A stretch of DNA of 48,967 nt, from the NCBI RefSeq assembly GCF_030158565.1, contig NZ_JAOASQ010000040.1, forward strand, positions 1 to 48,967, written 5' to 3'. This document shows, piece by piece, positions 8,701 to 17,176 of this stretch. The DNA is from Limnohabitans sp. (lineage in GTDB: Bacteria > Pseudomonadota > Gammaproteobacteria > Burkholderiales > Burkholderiaceae_C). Made by a program: the position numbers and the translations under genes. The notes under the pieces were generated by a model. That model was not told the DNA's origin. It worked only from the letters and a program-made list of their open reading frames with translations, and searched no databases. The first letter of the stretch is position 1, and each line of letters starts with the position of its first letter.

Positions 8701-10578
8701 ATGCAAAACATCCAATCTCCCCTTCAGGCGCAAGTGGTGCAGTGGCTCGTGCAGGCGGGCGACGTGGTCGCCGCGGGCGATGTGCTGGTCATCGTGGAAG
8801 CCATGAAGATGGAGCATGAGATCCGGGCGCCGCAGGCGGGCCGTCTGGGCGAGCTGTTTTTTCAGCCCGGTGAGTCGGTCAACGAGGGCGAGGCGCTGGG
8901 CTGTTTGCAGCCCGTCGCAGCGCACGATGCGGTGCACACGGCGCAAGATGCCGCGCCATCATCTGAGCCTGTTGCGACCAGCGCCTTACCCAGCGCCTTA
9001 ACCGGTGCGACACCCAGTGCGACATCCAGTGCGACATCCGGTGCCCCGCACATCCGCGCCGATCTGCAAAAACTGCAAACGCGCCTAGCCTTCACGCAAG
9101 ACGCGCAGCGTCCCGAAGCTGTGGCCAAGCGCCATGCCCTGGGCTTGCGCACGGCGCGCGAGAACATCGCCGACTTGTGCGATGCGGGCAGCTTCATCGA
9201 ATACGGTGCCCTGGCCGTGGCCGCGCAAAGCCGCCGCCGATCTGCAGACGACCTGGTGCGCAACACGCCTGCCGACGGCATGGTGACTGGCATCGGCCAG
9301 ATCAAGGGTCAGCGCGCGGTGCTCATGTCTTACGACGCGACGGTGCTGGCCGGCACGCAAGGCATGCGCAACCACCAGAAAACCGATCGCATGTTGGCCA
9401 TTGCGCTGCAAAACAAGTTGCCGGTGGTGCTGTTCGCCGAAGGCGGCGGTGGCCGACCCGGCGATGTGGACGTGGCCATCGTGGCCGGACTCAACCTCAC
9501 GACCTTTGCCGCCTTTGCCCGCCTCAATGGCCAGGTGCCGGTGATCGGCGTGGTGGCCGGGCGTTGCTTTGCGGGCAATGCGGCGTTTTTGGGGTGCTGC
9601 GATGTGATCATCGCCACGAAGGACAGCAACATTGGCATGGGCGGCCCAGCCATGGTCGAAGGCGGGGGCCTGGGCGTGTTCAAGCCCGAGCAGATTGGCC
9701 CCAGCGCGGTGCAGCATGGCAATGGTGTGATCGACGTGCTGGTGGACGACGAAGCGCAGGCGGTGGCTGCGGCAAAACATTACCTGTCGTTTTTTCAGGG
9801 TGCGCAGGGCGATTGGCAAGCGCCCCCGGCAGAGGCCTTGCGCCAAGTGGTGCCCGAAAACCGCTTGCGTGTGTACGACACGCGCAGCGCCATGCAGGGC
9901 ATCGCCGATGTGGGCAGTCTGCTGATGTTGCGCACCGGCTTTGGCCTGGGCATCCACACCGCGCTGTGCCGCATCGAAGGCCGGCCCGTGGGCATGCTGG
10001 CCAACAACCCGGCGCATCTGGGCGGTGCGATCGATGCCGATGCGGCCGACAAGGCGGCGCGTTTCATGCAGCTTTGCAACGCGCATGGCTTGCCCATCGT
10101 GAGCTTGGTGGACACGCCCGGCTTCATGGTCGGGCCTGACATGGAAGAAAAAGCGCAGGTGCGCCACGTCTCGCGCATGTTCATCGCGGCAGCCCATTTG
10201 CGGGTGCCTTACTTGAGCGTGGTCTTGCGCAAGGGCTACGGCCTGGGCGCGATGGCCATGACAGCAGGCGGTTTTCACGAACCGCTGTGCAATGTGGCCT
10301 GGCCCACCGGTGAGTTTGGTGCGATGGGCCTGGAAGGCGCGGTGCGCCTGGGTTACCGCAAAGAACTGGAGGCCGTGCCCGAAGGCCCCGAGCGCGAGGC
10401 CTTGTTTGACGAACTGCTGGCCCAGCAATACGACAACGGCAGCGCGATCAACATGGCCACCACACTGGAGATCGACGCGGTGATCGACCCGGCCGACACC
10501 CGCCAGTGGCTGGTGGCCGGTTTGCAGTCAGGGCGAGTCGCGCCAGCTGCAGGGCCATTGGCCATCGATACCTGGTGA
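8701..10578 (+). CDS. Acyl-CoA carboxylase: biotinyl domain fused to carboxyltransferase
   Basis: A 625-residue biotin-dependent enzyme subunit. Residues 1-75 are a biotinyl carrier domain with the biotinylation motif VEAMKMEHEI (Lys36). Residues 75-120 are an Ala/Ser/Thr/Pro hinge encoded by a 12-bp tandem repeat. Residues 120-625 form a complete carboxyltransferase with both crotonase-like halves (ALAVAAQSRRRSADDLVRNT, GVVAGRCFAGNAAF, VDTPGFMVGPDMEEKAQVRH, GEFGAMGLEGAVRLGYRKEL). It should transfer CO2 from carboxybiotin to an acyl-CoA. A biotin carboxylase subunit is required but is not in the window. Substrate (propionyl-, methylcrotonyl-, geranyl-CoA or other) cannot be read directly. The start has only weak ribosome-site support. 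Confidence 0.88.
   Translation: MQNIQSPLQAQVVQWLVQAGDVVAAGDVLVIVEAMKMEHEIRAPQAGRLGELFFQPGESVNEGEALGCLQPVAAHDAVHTAQDAAPSSEPVATSALPSALTGATPSATSSATSGAPHIRADLQKLQTRLAFTQDAQRPEAVAKRHALGLRTARENIADLCDAGSFIEYGALAVAAQSRRRSADDLVRNTPADGMVTGIGQIKGQRAVLMSYDATVLAGTQGMRNHQKTDRMLAIALQNKLPVVLFAEGGGGRPGDVDVAIVAGLNLTTFAAFARLNGQVPVIGVVAGRCFAGNAAFLGCCDVIIATKDSNIGMGGPAMVEGGGLGVFKPEQIGPSAVQHGNGVIDVLVDDEAQAVAAAKHYLSFFQGAQGDWQAPPAEALRQVVPENRLRVYDTRSAMQGIADVGSLLMLRTGFGLGIHTALCRIEGRPVGMLANNPAHLGGAIDADAADKAARFMQLCNAHGLPIVSLVDTPGFMVGPDMEEKAQVRHVSRMFIAAAHLRVPYLSVVLRKGYGLGAMAMTAGGFHEPLCNVAWPTGEFGAMGLEGAVRLGYRKELEAVPEGPEREALFDELLAQQYDNGSAINMATTLEIDAVIDPADTRQWLVAGLQSGRVAPAAGPLAIDTW
8978..9049 (+). repeat. 12-bp tandem repeat encoding the hinge of the carboxylase fusion
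   Basis: Six in-frame 12-base units (consensus near CCAGTGCGACAT) follow each other and encode four-residue steps of the type SALP/SATS/GATP. Units 4 and 5 are identical, and units 1 and 2 differ at one base. Confidence 0.85.
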
Positions 10579-10581
10579 GCC

Positions 10582-10715
10582 TGTCGGAGCTAAAGCTCCG
10601 ACCTGCCAATGCCGTGTCATTGCGAGGAACGAAGTGACGTGGCAATCCAGCTTCAGCGGGCCTCACACACTGGATTGCCGCGCTGCGCTCGCAATGACGC
10701 CATTTGTGCAGGTCG
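10582..10715. repeat. Composite REP-like palindromic element
   Basis: A tight hairpin GTCGGAGCT-AA-AGCTCCGAC (10583-10602) is followed by a large inverted repeat. Its left arm (10616-10650) begins GTCATTGCGAG and ends GGCAATCCAG; its right arm (10670-10698) begins CTGGATTGCC and ends CTCGCAATGAC. CGACCTGC (10599-10606) and GCAGGTCG (10708-10715) pair outside it. It lies between the convergent carboxylase and Bug genes, where it may also stop transcription. Similar dispersed extragenic repeats are common in Proteobacteria. Confidence 0.8.
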
Positions 10716-10747
10716 GGAGGCAGCGCCGATGTATGCCCTCAGCAGGC

Positions 10748-11716
10748 TTATTGCGCCTGAAAACCGCTGGCCTTGATGATGCGGGCCCAGGTGGCGGTGT
10801 AGGCTTTTTCGCGGGCGCCCAGTTGCTGGGGCGTCATGTGGCCGACTGTGAGGCCCATGGCGCTCAGGTGGGCTTTCACATCGGATTGCGCCAGCACTTT
10901 GGCCACGGCTTCGGACGTGCGGTCGATCACGGCCTTGGGCGTGCCGGCGGGCGCGAAGATGCCGTAGTAGGGCAGGTCCTCAAAACCGCTCAGACCGAGT
11001 TCGGCAAAGGTGGGCACATCGGGCAAGAGGGCTTGGCGGTTCTTGCCCAGCAGGGCGACCATGCGCACTTTACCGGCCTTGTGGTTTTCGATGAAATCGG
11101 GCACCGAGGCCACGCCTGCAGCGATCTGGTTGCCCAGCATGTCGGCCATCATGGGGGCGCTGCCACGGTAGGGCGCAGCGGCCAGATCGAGCTTGTATTT
11201 CTCGCCGATCACCTTGACCAAAAATTCAGGCACCGAGGCGGGCGCTGGCACACCCACGGTGTCCTTGCCTTTGGTCTTGACCCAGGCGACGTATTCGTTG
11301 AAGGTCTTCGCGGGTGTGCCGCCCGAGACGGCCAAGCCGTTCACAAAGGTGGCAAAGCCGGCCACGGGTGTGAAGTCTTGCGCGGGGTTGAAGCCGGGGT
11401 TCTTGATCACTTGCGGCAGGATCGAGATGGTGTGGTCGTGCGACAAAAAGAGCACCGTGCCGTCGGCGGGTGCGGCCTTCAGGGCTTGCGCGGCGATCTG
11501 GCCACCGGCACCGGCCTTGTTTTCGACGATCACGTTGGCGCCCAGCGGCTCCTTGAGTTTGTCGGCCAGCAAACGGGCGATGGCATCGGTGCCCCCACCA
11601 GGAGGAAAGCCGACCATCAGCTTGATGGTGTCGGCCTGCGCCAGGGCGCTGAACATGAGGCTGCTGAGCGCCAGGGCTTGAACCAGGCGGCGACGTGCGG
11701 GCGAGAACAATGTCAT
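10748..11716 (-). CDS. Bug-family (TctC-like) periplasmic solute-binding protein
   Basis: A 322-residue tripartite-tricarboxylate-transporter receptor. A Sec signal peptide (RRRLVQALALSSLMFSALAQA) precedes the mature domain with the Bug hallmark IKLMVGFPPGGGTDAIARLL and the following NVIVENKAGAGGQIAAQAL. Bug proteins bind carboxylates, amino acids or aromatic acids and are greatly expanded in betaproteobacteria, mostly as orphans without TctA/TctB, as here. ATG 11716 is chosen for its GGAG and for the signal peptide; the open frame to 11818 has no support. It is divergent from the CaiB operon and may import that operon's substrate, but this is inference. Confidence 0.92.
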   Translation of the reverse strand: MTLFSPARRRLVQALALSSLMFSALAQADTIKLMVGFPPGGGTDAIARLLADKLKEPLGANVIVENKAGAGGQIAAQALKAAPADGTVLFLSHDHTISILPQVIKNPGFNPAQDFTPVAGFATFVNGLAVSGGTPAKTFNEYVAWVKTKGKDTVGVPAPASVPEFLVKVIGEKYKLDLAAAPYRGSAPMMADMLGNQIAAGVASVPDFIENHKAGKVRMVALLGKNRQALLPDVPTFAELGLSGFEDLPYYGIFAPAGTPKAVIDRTSEAVAKVLAQSDVKAHLSAMGLTVGHMTPQQLGAREKAYTATWARIIKASGFQAQ

Positions 11717-11878
11717 GAAGGGCTCCGAGGGCCAAAGAAGATCTTCCGAATTTATCACTTGCGTTCGCCCGTCTGGCCGGTCGACACCAGTGGGGCGGTG
11801 CTTCCCAGGCCTGGGCATCTGGGTGCAATCGGTTTGTCTTGTGTTTCATGCCGGGCAAGGCTCGCTTTGAACATTGGC

Positions 11879-11909
11879 AATTCCACAATGGCGGATTGGT
11901 CCCCACAAT
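11879..11909 (+). promoter_or_regulatory. Possible promoter of the first CaiB operon (weak match to shared motif)
   Basis: AATTCC (11879-11884), 19 bases, then CACAAT (11904-11909) has the spacing seen between the AATTCC half of the shared motif and the -10-like hexamers at 24.26 and 29.82 kb. Only the downstream half of the motif is conserved here. Confidence 0.3.
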
Positions 11910-11942
11910 CGTTGCAGAAGTTGAAAGACGGGTTTCACCGAG

Positions 11943-13145
11943 ATGTCCATGACCGATTCACACCGCGCCCGCGCAAGCCAGGCCAAAGCCAAATCCACAC
12001 CCAAACCCAAACCCCTGGCAGGGTTGCTGGTGGTGGCTTTGGAGCAAGCCGTTGCGGCGCCTTATTGCTCCAGTCGTTTGGCCGATGCAGGGGCCCGTGT
12101 GATCAAGATCGAGCGCCCGGAGGGTGACTTCGCGCGCGGCTATGACCGCCATGTGCACGGCGAGTCCACTTATTTTGTCTGGATCAACCGCGGCAAGGAG
12201 TCGGTGGCGTTGAACCTCAAGCAGCCCAAAGACCTGGTCGTGCTTGAACGCATGATCGCGGGTGCCGATGTGTTTTTGCAAAACCTGGCACCGGGTGCAG
12301 CGGCCCGATTGGGGCTGGGTTCGGCCAAGTTGCGCGAACGCCATCCGCGCCTGATCACCTGCGACATCAGCGGTTACGGCGAACACGGCACGCAGCAAGA
12401 GATGAAAGCCTACGATTTGCTGGTGCAGGCCGAGTCGGGTTTGATTGCGGTCAGTGGCGCACCGGGCGAGTGGGGTCGCATTGGTGTGTCGCTGTGCGAC
12501 ATCACCGCTGGCATGAATGCGCTGATCGGCATCCAGCAGGCTTTGCTGCAACGTGCCGTGACCGGCCAGGGCAGTGGGGTGCATGTGTCGCTGTTCGATT
12601 CAGCGGCAGAACTCATGAGCGTGCCGTATCTGCAGGCCCAGTACGGTGGGCGTGCCCCCGATCGTGTCGGGCTCAAACACCCATCCATCACGCCCTATGG
12701 TGTGTTCACCTGTGCCGATGGTCGTGAGCTGGTGATTTCGATCCAGAACGAACGTGAGTGGGCCGAGTTTTGCCGCCAGGTGCTCAGGCGCCCCGATCTG
12801 CTGCAAGACCCCCGCTGCGCCAACAATGCGTCACGCTGCGCCCACCGCACGTTTGTCGATGGTCTGGTGAGCGATGTCTTTGGCGGACTGGGCAGTGGTG
12901 AAGTCATCGACCGCCTGACGGCGGCCCAGACCGCGTACGGCAACGTCAATTCGGTGTATGACCTGATGCAACACCCGCAATTGCGCACGCGTGTCATGCC
13001 TGTGGGGCAGCAGCATGCCCGAGTGCCCGCACTGCCCTGGCAGGTGGCGTGGGAAGACGCCGACTATCCACCAGCGCCGCGAATCGACGAACACGGTGCC
13101 GCCTTGCGGGCCGAGTTTGCCACCGCCGACACCCCTGTCTTTTGA
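11943..13145 (+). CDS. CaiB/BaiF family CoA-transferase (paralogue 1)
   Basis: A 400-residue class III CoA-transferase, moving CoA between an acyl-CoA and a free carboxylate. The N-terminal pattern VVALEQAVAAPYCSSRLADA, the ENL-like LQNLAPGA and the catalytic-Asp segment VSLCDITAGMN (Asp186, aligned with Asp169 of formyl-CoA transferase) are present. The first 24 residues are a basic, low-complexity extension; a later start is possible. It heads a tightly packed plus-strand operon with EthD-like, SDR, lactonase, LysR and a second CaiB. Substrate unknown. Very similar to the CaiB proteins at 17173 and 40416. Confidence 0.9.
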   Translation: MSMTDSHRARASQAKAKSTPKPKPLAGLLVVALEQAVAAPYCSSRLADAGARVIKIERPEGDFARGYDRHVHGESTYFVWINRGKESVALNLKQPKDLVVLERMIAGADVFLQNLAPGAAARLGLGSAKLRERHPRLITCDISGYGEHGTQQEMKAYDLLVQAESGLIAVSGAPGEWGRIGVSLCDITAGMNALIGIQQALLQRAVTGQGSGVHVSLFDSAAELMSVPYLQAQYGGRAPDRVGLKHPSITPYGVFTCADGRELVISIQNEREWAEFCRQVLRRPDLLQDPRCANNASRCAHRTFVDGLVSDVFGGLGSGEVIDRLTAAQTAYGNVNSVYDLMQHPQLRTRVMPVGQQHARVPALPWQVAWEDADYPPAPRIDEHGAALRAEFATADTPVF

Positions 13146-13177
13146 AACCCTTTTGATTTCTGAATGGAGAAACCCCT

Positions 13178-13513
13178 GTGAGCACCCCTCAAACCTACGT
13201 CAAACGCCTGGGCATCTTGCGATGCAAGGACGGCATGAGCCACCAGGAATTCACCGAGCACTGGCTCAAGCGTCACGCGGCCTTGTGCCTCAAGTTGCCG
13301 GGCCTGCGCCGTTATTCGGTCAACCTGGTGGACCGTGCGCGTTTTCCGCATTTCGACTACGACGGTTTTTCCGAACTGTGGTTTGACTCCGAGGAGGCCT
13401 TGGTGAGTTCGCTGTCCAGCCCCGAAGGCAAGACCTTGCTGGCCGATTTGCCAAACTTCGCCAAGGATGTCTCGCCCATCATCTCGGTCGAGCACCAGAT
13501 GCTCTGGCCTTGA
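13178..13513 (+). CDS. EthD-domain protein
   Basis: A 111-residue alpha-beta-barrel (ferredoxin-like dimer) protein. The motif MSHQEFTEHWLKRHAALC is the EthD signature (FxxHWxxxHA), and a C-terminal strand with EHQMLWP follows. EthD-like proteins occur with cytochrome P450s and in aromatic or polyketide pathways; catalytic roles are mostly unproven. Translation starts at GTG 13178, preceded by TGGAGAAA; no ATG fits. It lies 32 bases after the CaiB gene and 10 before the SDR. Confidence 0.85.
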   Translation: MSTPQTYVKRLGILRCKDGMSHQEFTEHWLKRHAALCLKLPGLRRYSVNLVDRARFPHFDYDGFSELWFDSEEALVSSLSSPEGKTLLADLPNFAKDVSPIISVEHQMLWP

Positions 13514-13523
13514 AGGGGTGAAC

Positions 13524-14276
13524 ATGAAATCCTTGCAAAACAAAATTGCCATCGTGACCGGCGGCGGCGCTGGTTTTGGTGAAGGCATTGCCCGTCTGTT
13601 CGTGGAACAAGGCGCGCGCGTGCTGATCGCCGATCTGGACTTCGAACGTGCCCAGGCCGTGGCCGCCAGCCTTGGCGCAGCAGCCCATGCCGTCCAGTGC
13701 GATGTCTCGCGTGCCCAGGATGTGCAAGCGGCCGTCGATGCCTGTGTGCAGCAGTTCGGTGCGCCCCAGATTGTGGTCAACAACGCAGGCACCACACACC
13801 GCAACCAGCCCATGCTCGACGTGGACGAAGCCACCTTTGACCGCGTCTTCAATGTCAACGTCAAGTCGATCTACCACATGAGCCGTGCGGTGGTGCCCCT
13901 CTTGCGTGAGCAAAAGCAGGGCTCGATCATCAACATTGGCTCGACTGCTGGCTTGCGCCCACGGCCCGGTTTGACCTGGTACAACGCCTCCAAGGGCGCG
14001 GTCAATTTGTTGTCGAAGTCGATGGCCGCTGAATTGGGGCCCGACGGTATTCGTGTCAATGCCATCTGCCCAGTGATGGGCGCGACCGGTTTGATCGAAC
14101 AGTTCCTGGGCACAGCCGACACCCCCGAAGCGCGTGCGCGCATCACCGCAGGCATTCCGCTGGGCCGCATGTCGACGCCCAACGATGTGGCGCAAGCGGC
14201 CTTGTACCTGGCCAGCGATGCCTCGGCCTTCATCACCGGTGTCGAATTGCCGGTGGACGGTGGTCGCACCATTTGA
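13524..14276 (+). CDS. Short-chain dehydrogenase/reductase (SDR)
   Basis: A 250-residue classical SDR. The cofactor motif TGGGAGFG is at residues 12-19, NNAG at 86-89, and the catalytic Ser140, Tyr153 and Lys157 (YNASK) are in place. Asp36-Asp38 after the second strand suggest NAD(H) preference. The C-terminus ends ELPVDGGRTI. It oxidises or reduces a hydroxyl/keto group, and its pairing with the lactonase immediately downstream suggests a sugar-type 1-dehydrogenase. ATG 13524 follows GAAGGGG; upstream sequence in frame overlaps the EthD gene and is not used. Confidence 0.9.
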   Translation: MKSLQNKIAIVTGGGAGFGEGIARLFVEQGARVLIADLDFERAQAVAASLGAAAHAVQCDVSRAQDVQAAVDACVQQFGAPQIVVNNAGTTHRNQPMLDVDEATFDRVFNVNVKSIYHMSRAVVPLLREQKQGSIINIGSTAGLRPRPGLTWYNASKGAVNLLSKSMAAELGPDGIRVNAICPVMGATGLIEQFLGTADTPEARARITAGIPLGRMSTPNDVAQAALYLASDASAFITGVELPVDGGRTI

Positions 14277-14297
14277 TGGTTTGCCCGAAAGTCCACC

Positions 14298-16244
14298 ATG
14301 TCGGCGCTTGAGCGGCTGGCACTGTACGGTTGTGACGAGCCTTTGCCGCAGCGCTTGACGCTGCGTGCCGGGCCGCTGTCGTTCGAGCTGGTGGGTGGGC
14401 GTTTCGGGCCGGTGCATGCCCATGGCCATGAGGTCTGGCATGGGCTGGCTTTTTTGTTCAGGGATGTTGGCTGGGGCACGCCCGAACCGGTGTTCGAGGT
14501 ATTGAGCCACGACATCGAAGGTGAAGGCTTTGTGCTGCGCTTGCGCGGTCACATTCTCTGTGCGCCAGAGGATGTTGTGGGCCAGCCTGCCGAAGGGGCC
14601 TGCATTGGGCTCGACCTGCAGGTTCGGGGCGATGCCGATGGCCGCTTGCATGGGGTGGCCCAGGCGACGCCGAGCCACGACCTGTTGAGCAACCGATGCG
14701 GTTGGGTGTTGATGCACCCGATGTCGGCAGCAGGTTGCGCTGTGGAAGTGCTGCATGTGGACGGTCGGATCAGTCGGTCCAGCTTGCCGCAAGAAGTGCC
14801 TGCCTGGCCGCCTTTCATGGCGGTGCGCAGCTTGCGTCACGAATACGCGCCAGGGCATTGGGCTGAGGCCCATTTGCCCGGCGAAGATTACGAATTGGAA
14901 GACCAGCGCAACAACGCGGATGCATCTTTCAAGACCTACAGCCGCTCCAACAGCATGCCCAGGCCCTATGTGCTGCGGCAAGGCCAGTCCTGGACGCGTG
15001 AGCTGCATTTGCGTTTGCTGGGGCAGCCGCCTGAGGTGGCGCCTTCTGTGGCCATGCCAAATTTGCGTTGGCCGTTGAAGCAGGATGCAGCGCCCGCCAT
15101 GCGTTTGGGTCTGGCCATCACGCCCGACATGACGCGCAGTCCTGAGGCCTGGATCTTGGACGTATTGGCGCAGTGGCGTCCGGCATTCTTGCACCTCACG
15201 CTGTGGCCCGGCACACTCAGCGATGCCGTTGATGGGCCGGGCGTGCGCAGCTTGTTGCAAGCCGCCGGTGCTGCGCTGAGGCTGGATCTGTGCGGCCCTG
15301 AGGGGCTCGGCGACGGCGGTCCAGCAGACATTTCGTGCCGTGCGCTTGCACAGCAGCTGGCGCGGGTCGGTGTGGTGCCCGCTTCGGTGGCGGCTTTGCC
15401 CTGTGGCGCGCAGGCGACCCGCTTTTTGCGACAGCTTTTCCCGGCTTCGGCGATTGGTGGGGGCACGCCACATTTCTTTGCACAACTGAACCGGCTTGAA
15501 GTCAGTGGGGGTGAGGATTTCATGGGCTTCACGGTCTGCCCCATCGTGCATGGTGCCGATGACGAAGCCGTGATGAACGGGCTGCAAAGCCTGCCCTCGA
15601 TGCTGGAGACGGCGCGAAGCAGGCATCCTGGACGCGACTGGCATCTGGGCCCCAGCCGCTTGTCGGCACGTGCAAGCCCCTTGGGGCGTCAGCCGTGCAG
15701 CGATGGTCAAAAGCGCATGGCCTTGGCGTCCCGTGATCCGCGCAGTCGCGGCCTGTTCGGTGCGGCCTGGTTGCTGGGTCATCTGGCCGCGGCCGCTCAA
15801 GCCCGCGTGCAGGCGGTGACCCTGCCGGCCTTGGTTGGTGAGGATGGCTTGTGGTGGCAGGCCGGTGATGCCTGGCAGATGACGCCTTCGGCGGTTTTGT
15901 TGGCCGTTTGTTTGCGCTGGCACACCCTGCAGAATGTGCTGCTGCATGCGGAGGGTGGTCTGCGTACATCCACACCGAGGTGGCCATTGGCCGCCATCAC
16001 AGGCCACAATGGGCGAGGTTGGCAAATTCTGCTGGCCAACCTCGGTGCACAAGCGCAAACCTTGCGCTGGTCACATGGCCGCCCATTTTCGAAATGGGCA
16101 TGCCTTGACGCCGAGTCCTGGTTGCAATACCTCGACTCGCCCACAAGCAGTCCCTGGCGTGAGTTGGGTGACTGTCCCGTTGATCTGGCCCTCCCGCCTT
16201 ATGGTTTGGTCCGGATTGACCTCCACCCTTTACACGGAGGCTGA
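14298..16244 (+). CDS. Large protein resembling the D-apionate lactonase family
   Basis: A 648-residue protein with no signal peptide. The N-terminal half is beta-rich (LVGGRFGPVHAHGHEVWHGL, RDVGWGTPEPVFEV). At residues 201-214 is EDQRNNADASFKTY, which I recognise as resembling the conserved DQRN-TDASFKTY region of D-apionate lactonase (ApnL) and relatives. The middle part is barrel-like, and the C-terminus is again beta-rich, consistent with a three-part ApnL layout. ApnL hydrolyses D-apionolactone. Specificity here is unknown, and my assignment rests on recalled motifs, not alignment. Directly follows an SDR, giving a dehydrogenase-lactonase pair. Confidence 0.55.
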   Translation: MSALERLALYGCDEPLPQRLTLRAGPLSFELVGGRFGPVHAHGHEVWHGLAFLFRDVGWGTPEPVFEVLSHDIEGEGFVLRLRGHILCAPEDVVGQPAEGACIGLDLQVRGDADGRLHGVAQATPSHDLLSNRCGWVLMHPMSAAGCAVEVLHVDGRISRSSLPQEVPAWPPFMAVRSLRHEYAPGHWAEAHLPGEDYELEDQRNNADASFKTYSRSNSMPRPYVLRQGQSWTRELHLRLLGQPPEVAPSVAMPNLRWPLKQDAAPAMRLGLAITPDMTRSPEAWILDVLAQWRPAFLHLTLWPGTLSDAVDGPGVRSLLQAAGAALRLDLCGPEGLGDGGPADISCRALAQQLARVGVVPASVAALPCGAQATRFLRQLFPASAIGGGTPHFFAQLNRLEVSGGEDFMGFTVCPIVHGADDEAVMNGLQSLPSMLETARSRHPGRDWHLGPSRLSARASPLGRQPCSDGQKRMALASRDPRSRGLFGAAWLLGHLAAAAQARVQAVTLPALVGEDGLWWQAGDAWQMTPSAVLLAVCLRWHTLQNVLLHAEGGLRTSTPRWPLAAITGHNGRGWQILLANLGAQAQTLRWSHGRPFSKWACLDAESWLQYLDSPTSSPWRELGDCPVDLALPPYGLVRIDLHPLHGG

Positions 16245-16246
16245 AG

Positions 16247-17176
16247 ATGCTCCCTGATATCGATTCTCTGGCCTTGTTTGTGCGTGCTGCCGAACTGCGC
16301 AGCCTGACCAAGGCAGCAGAGGCTTCGCATATCGGTTTGGCGGCGGCCAGCCGCCGCATGGCTTTGCTGGAACACCGCTTTCGCACCACTTTGCTCGAGC
16401 GCTCTTCACGCGGTGTGGAGATGACCGCCGCCGGGGCATCCTTGCTGCCGCATGCACGCGCTTTGCTGGTCGAACTCAACCAGATGCAGGCTGAAATGCG
16501 TGACCATGCCAACGGCCGCAAAGGCGCCTTGCGCCTGCTGGCCAATACTTCGGTGATCACCGACACCTTGCCCAACGATCTGGCTGCGTTCGCCCACCAC
16601 AACCCGGATGTGAAAGTGATCATGCAAGAACGCTGGAGCGAGGAAATTGTGAGTGGATTGCAATCCGCTGAAGCCGATGTGGGCATCGTGGTCGAAGGCA
16701 CCTCGGTTGAGGGTCTGGAGACCCGCCCATATTGCCAGGATCGCCTGGCGGTGGTGATGCCCCACAACCATGCGCTGGCCGCTTTTGATACGCTGAGTTT
16801 CAATGATGTGCTGGACGATGAATTGATCACCCTGGAGGGCGGCTCGTCCATGACCCGGCTGCTGGCTTCACAGGCCGTCATTGCCCAGAGGACTTTGCAG
16901 CTGCGCATTCAGGTGCGCAGTTTCGAAGCCATTTGCCACATGGTCGAGGCGGGGCTGGGGCTGGGGCTGTTGCCGGAGCAGGCCGCACGTGTGCTGGCCA
17001 AAGGGCTGGACTTGACAGTGCGTCCTTTCAGTGACCCTTGGGCCGAGCGCCGCATGCTGCTGTGTGTGCGCAAAGACCGAGCGGGCATGCCGTCTGTGGC
17101 CAAGCTGCTGGATTTTTTGTGTGATCGAGGACATTTGCCCGAGACCGATGGGGCAGCACAAGGGAGTGCATCATGA
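16247..17176 (+). CDS. LysR-family transcriptional regulator (paralogue A)
   Basis: A 309-residue LTTR. The winged HTH occupies residues 1-60 (MLPDIDSLALFVRAAELRSL, then SRRMALLEHRFRTTLLER), and the effector domain about 90-295, including a GLGLLPEQAA motif. ATG 16247 lies after CACGGAGG. It is embedded in an operon: two bases after the lactonase, and its stop overlaps the second CaiB start (ATGA). It is therefore likely to control its own operon. The first 27 residues are almost the same as those of the LysR at 29922. Confidence 0.93.
   Translation: MLPDIDSLALFVRAAELRSLTKAAEASHIGLAAASRRMALLEHRFRTTLLERSSRGVEMTAAGASLLPHARALLVELNQMQAEMRDHANGRKGALRLLANTSVITDTLPNDLAAFAHHNPDVKVIMQERWSEEIVSGLQSAEADVGIVVEGTSVEGLETRPYCQDRLAVVMPHNHALAAFDTLSFNDVLDDELITLEGGSSMTRLLASQAVIAQRTLQLRIQVRSFEAICHMVEAGLGLGLLPEQAARVLAKGLDLTVRPFSDPWAERRMLLCVRKDRAGMPSVAKLLDFLCDRGHLPETDGAAQGSAS

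Noticed and set aside
13479..16058. 859-codon open frame on the minus strand
   Set aside because: It lies antisense to the SDR and lactonase genes, is rich in Arg, Gln, His and Pro without domain motifs, and arises from GC-rich codon bias.
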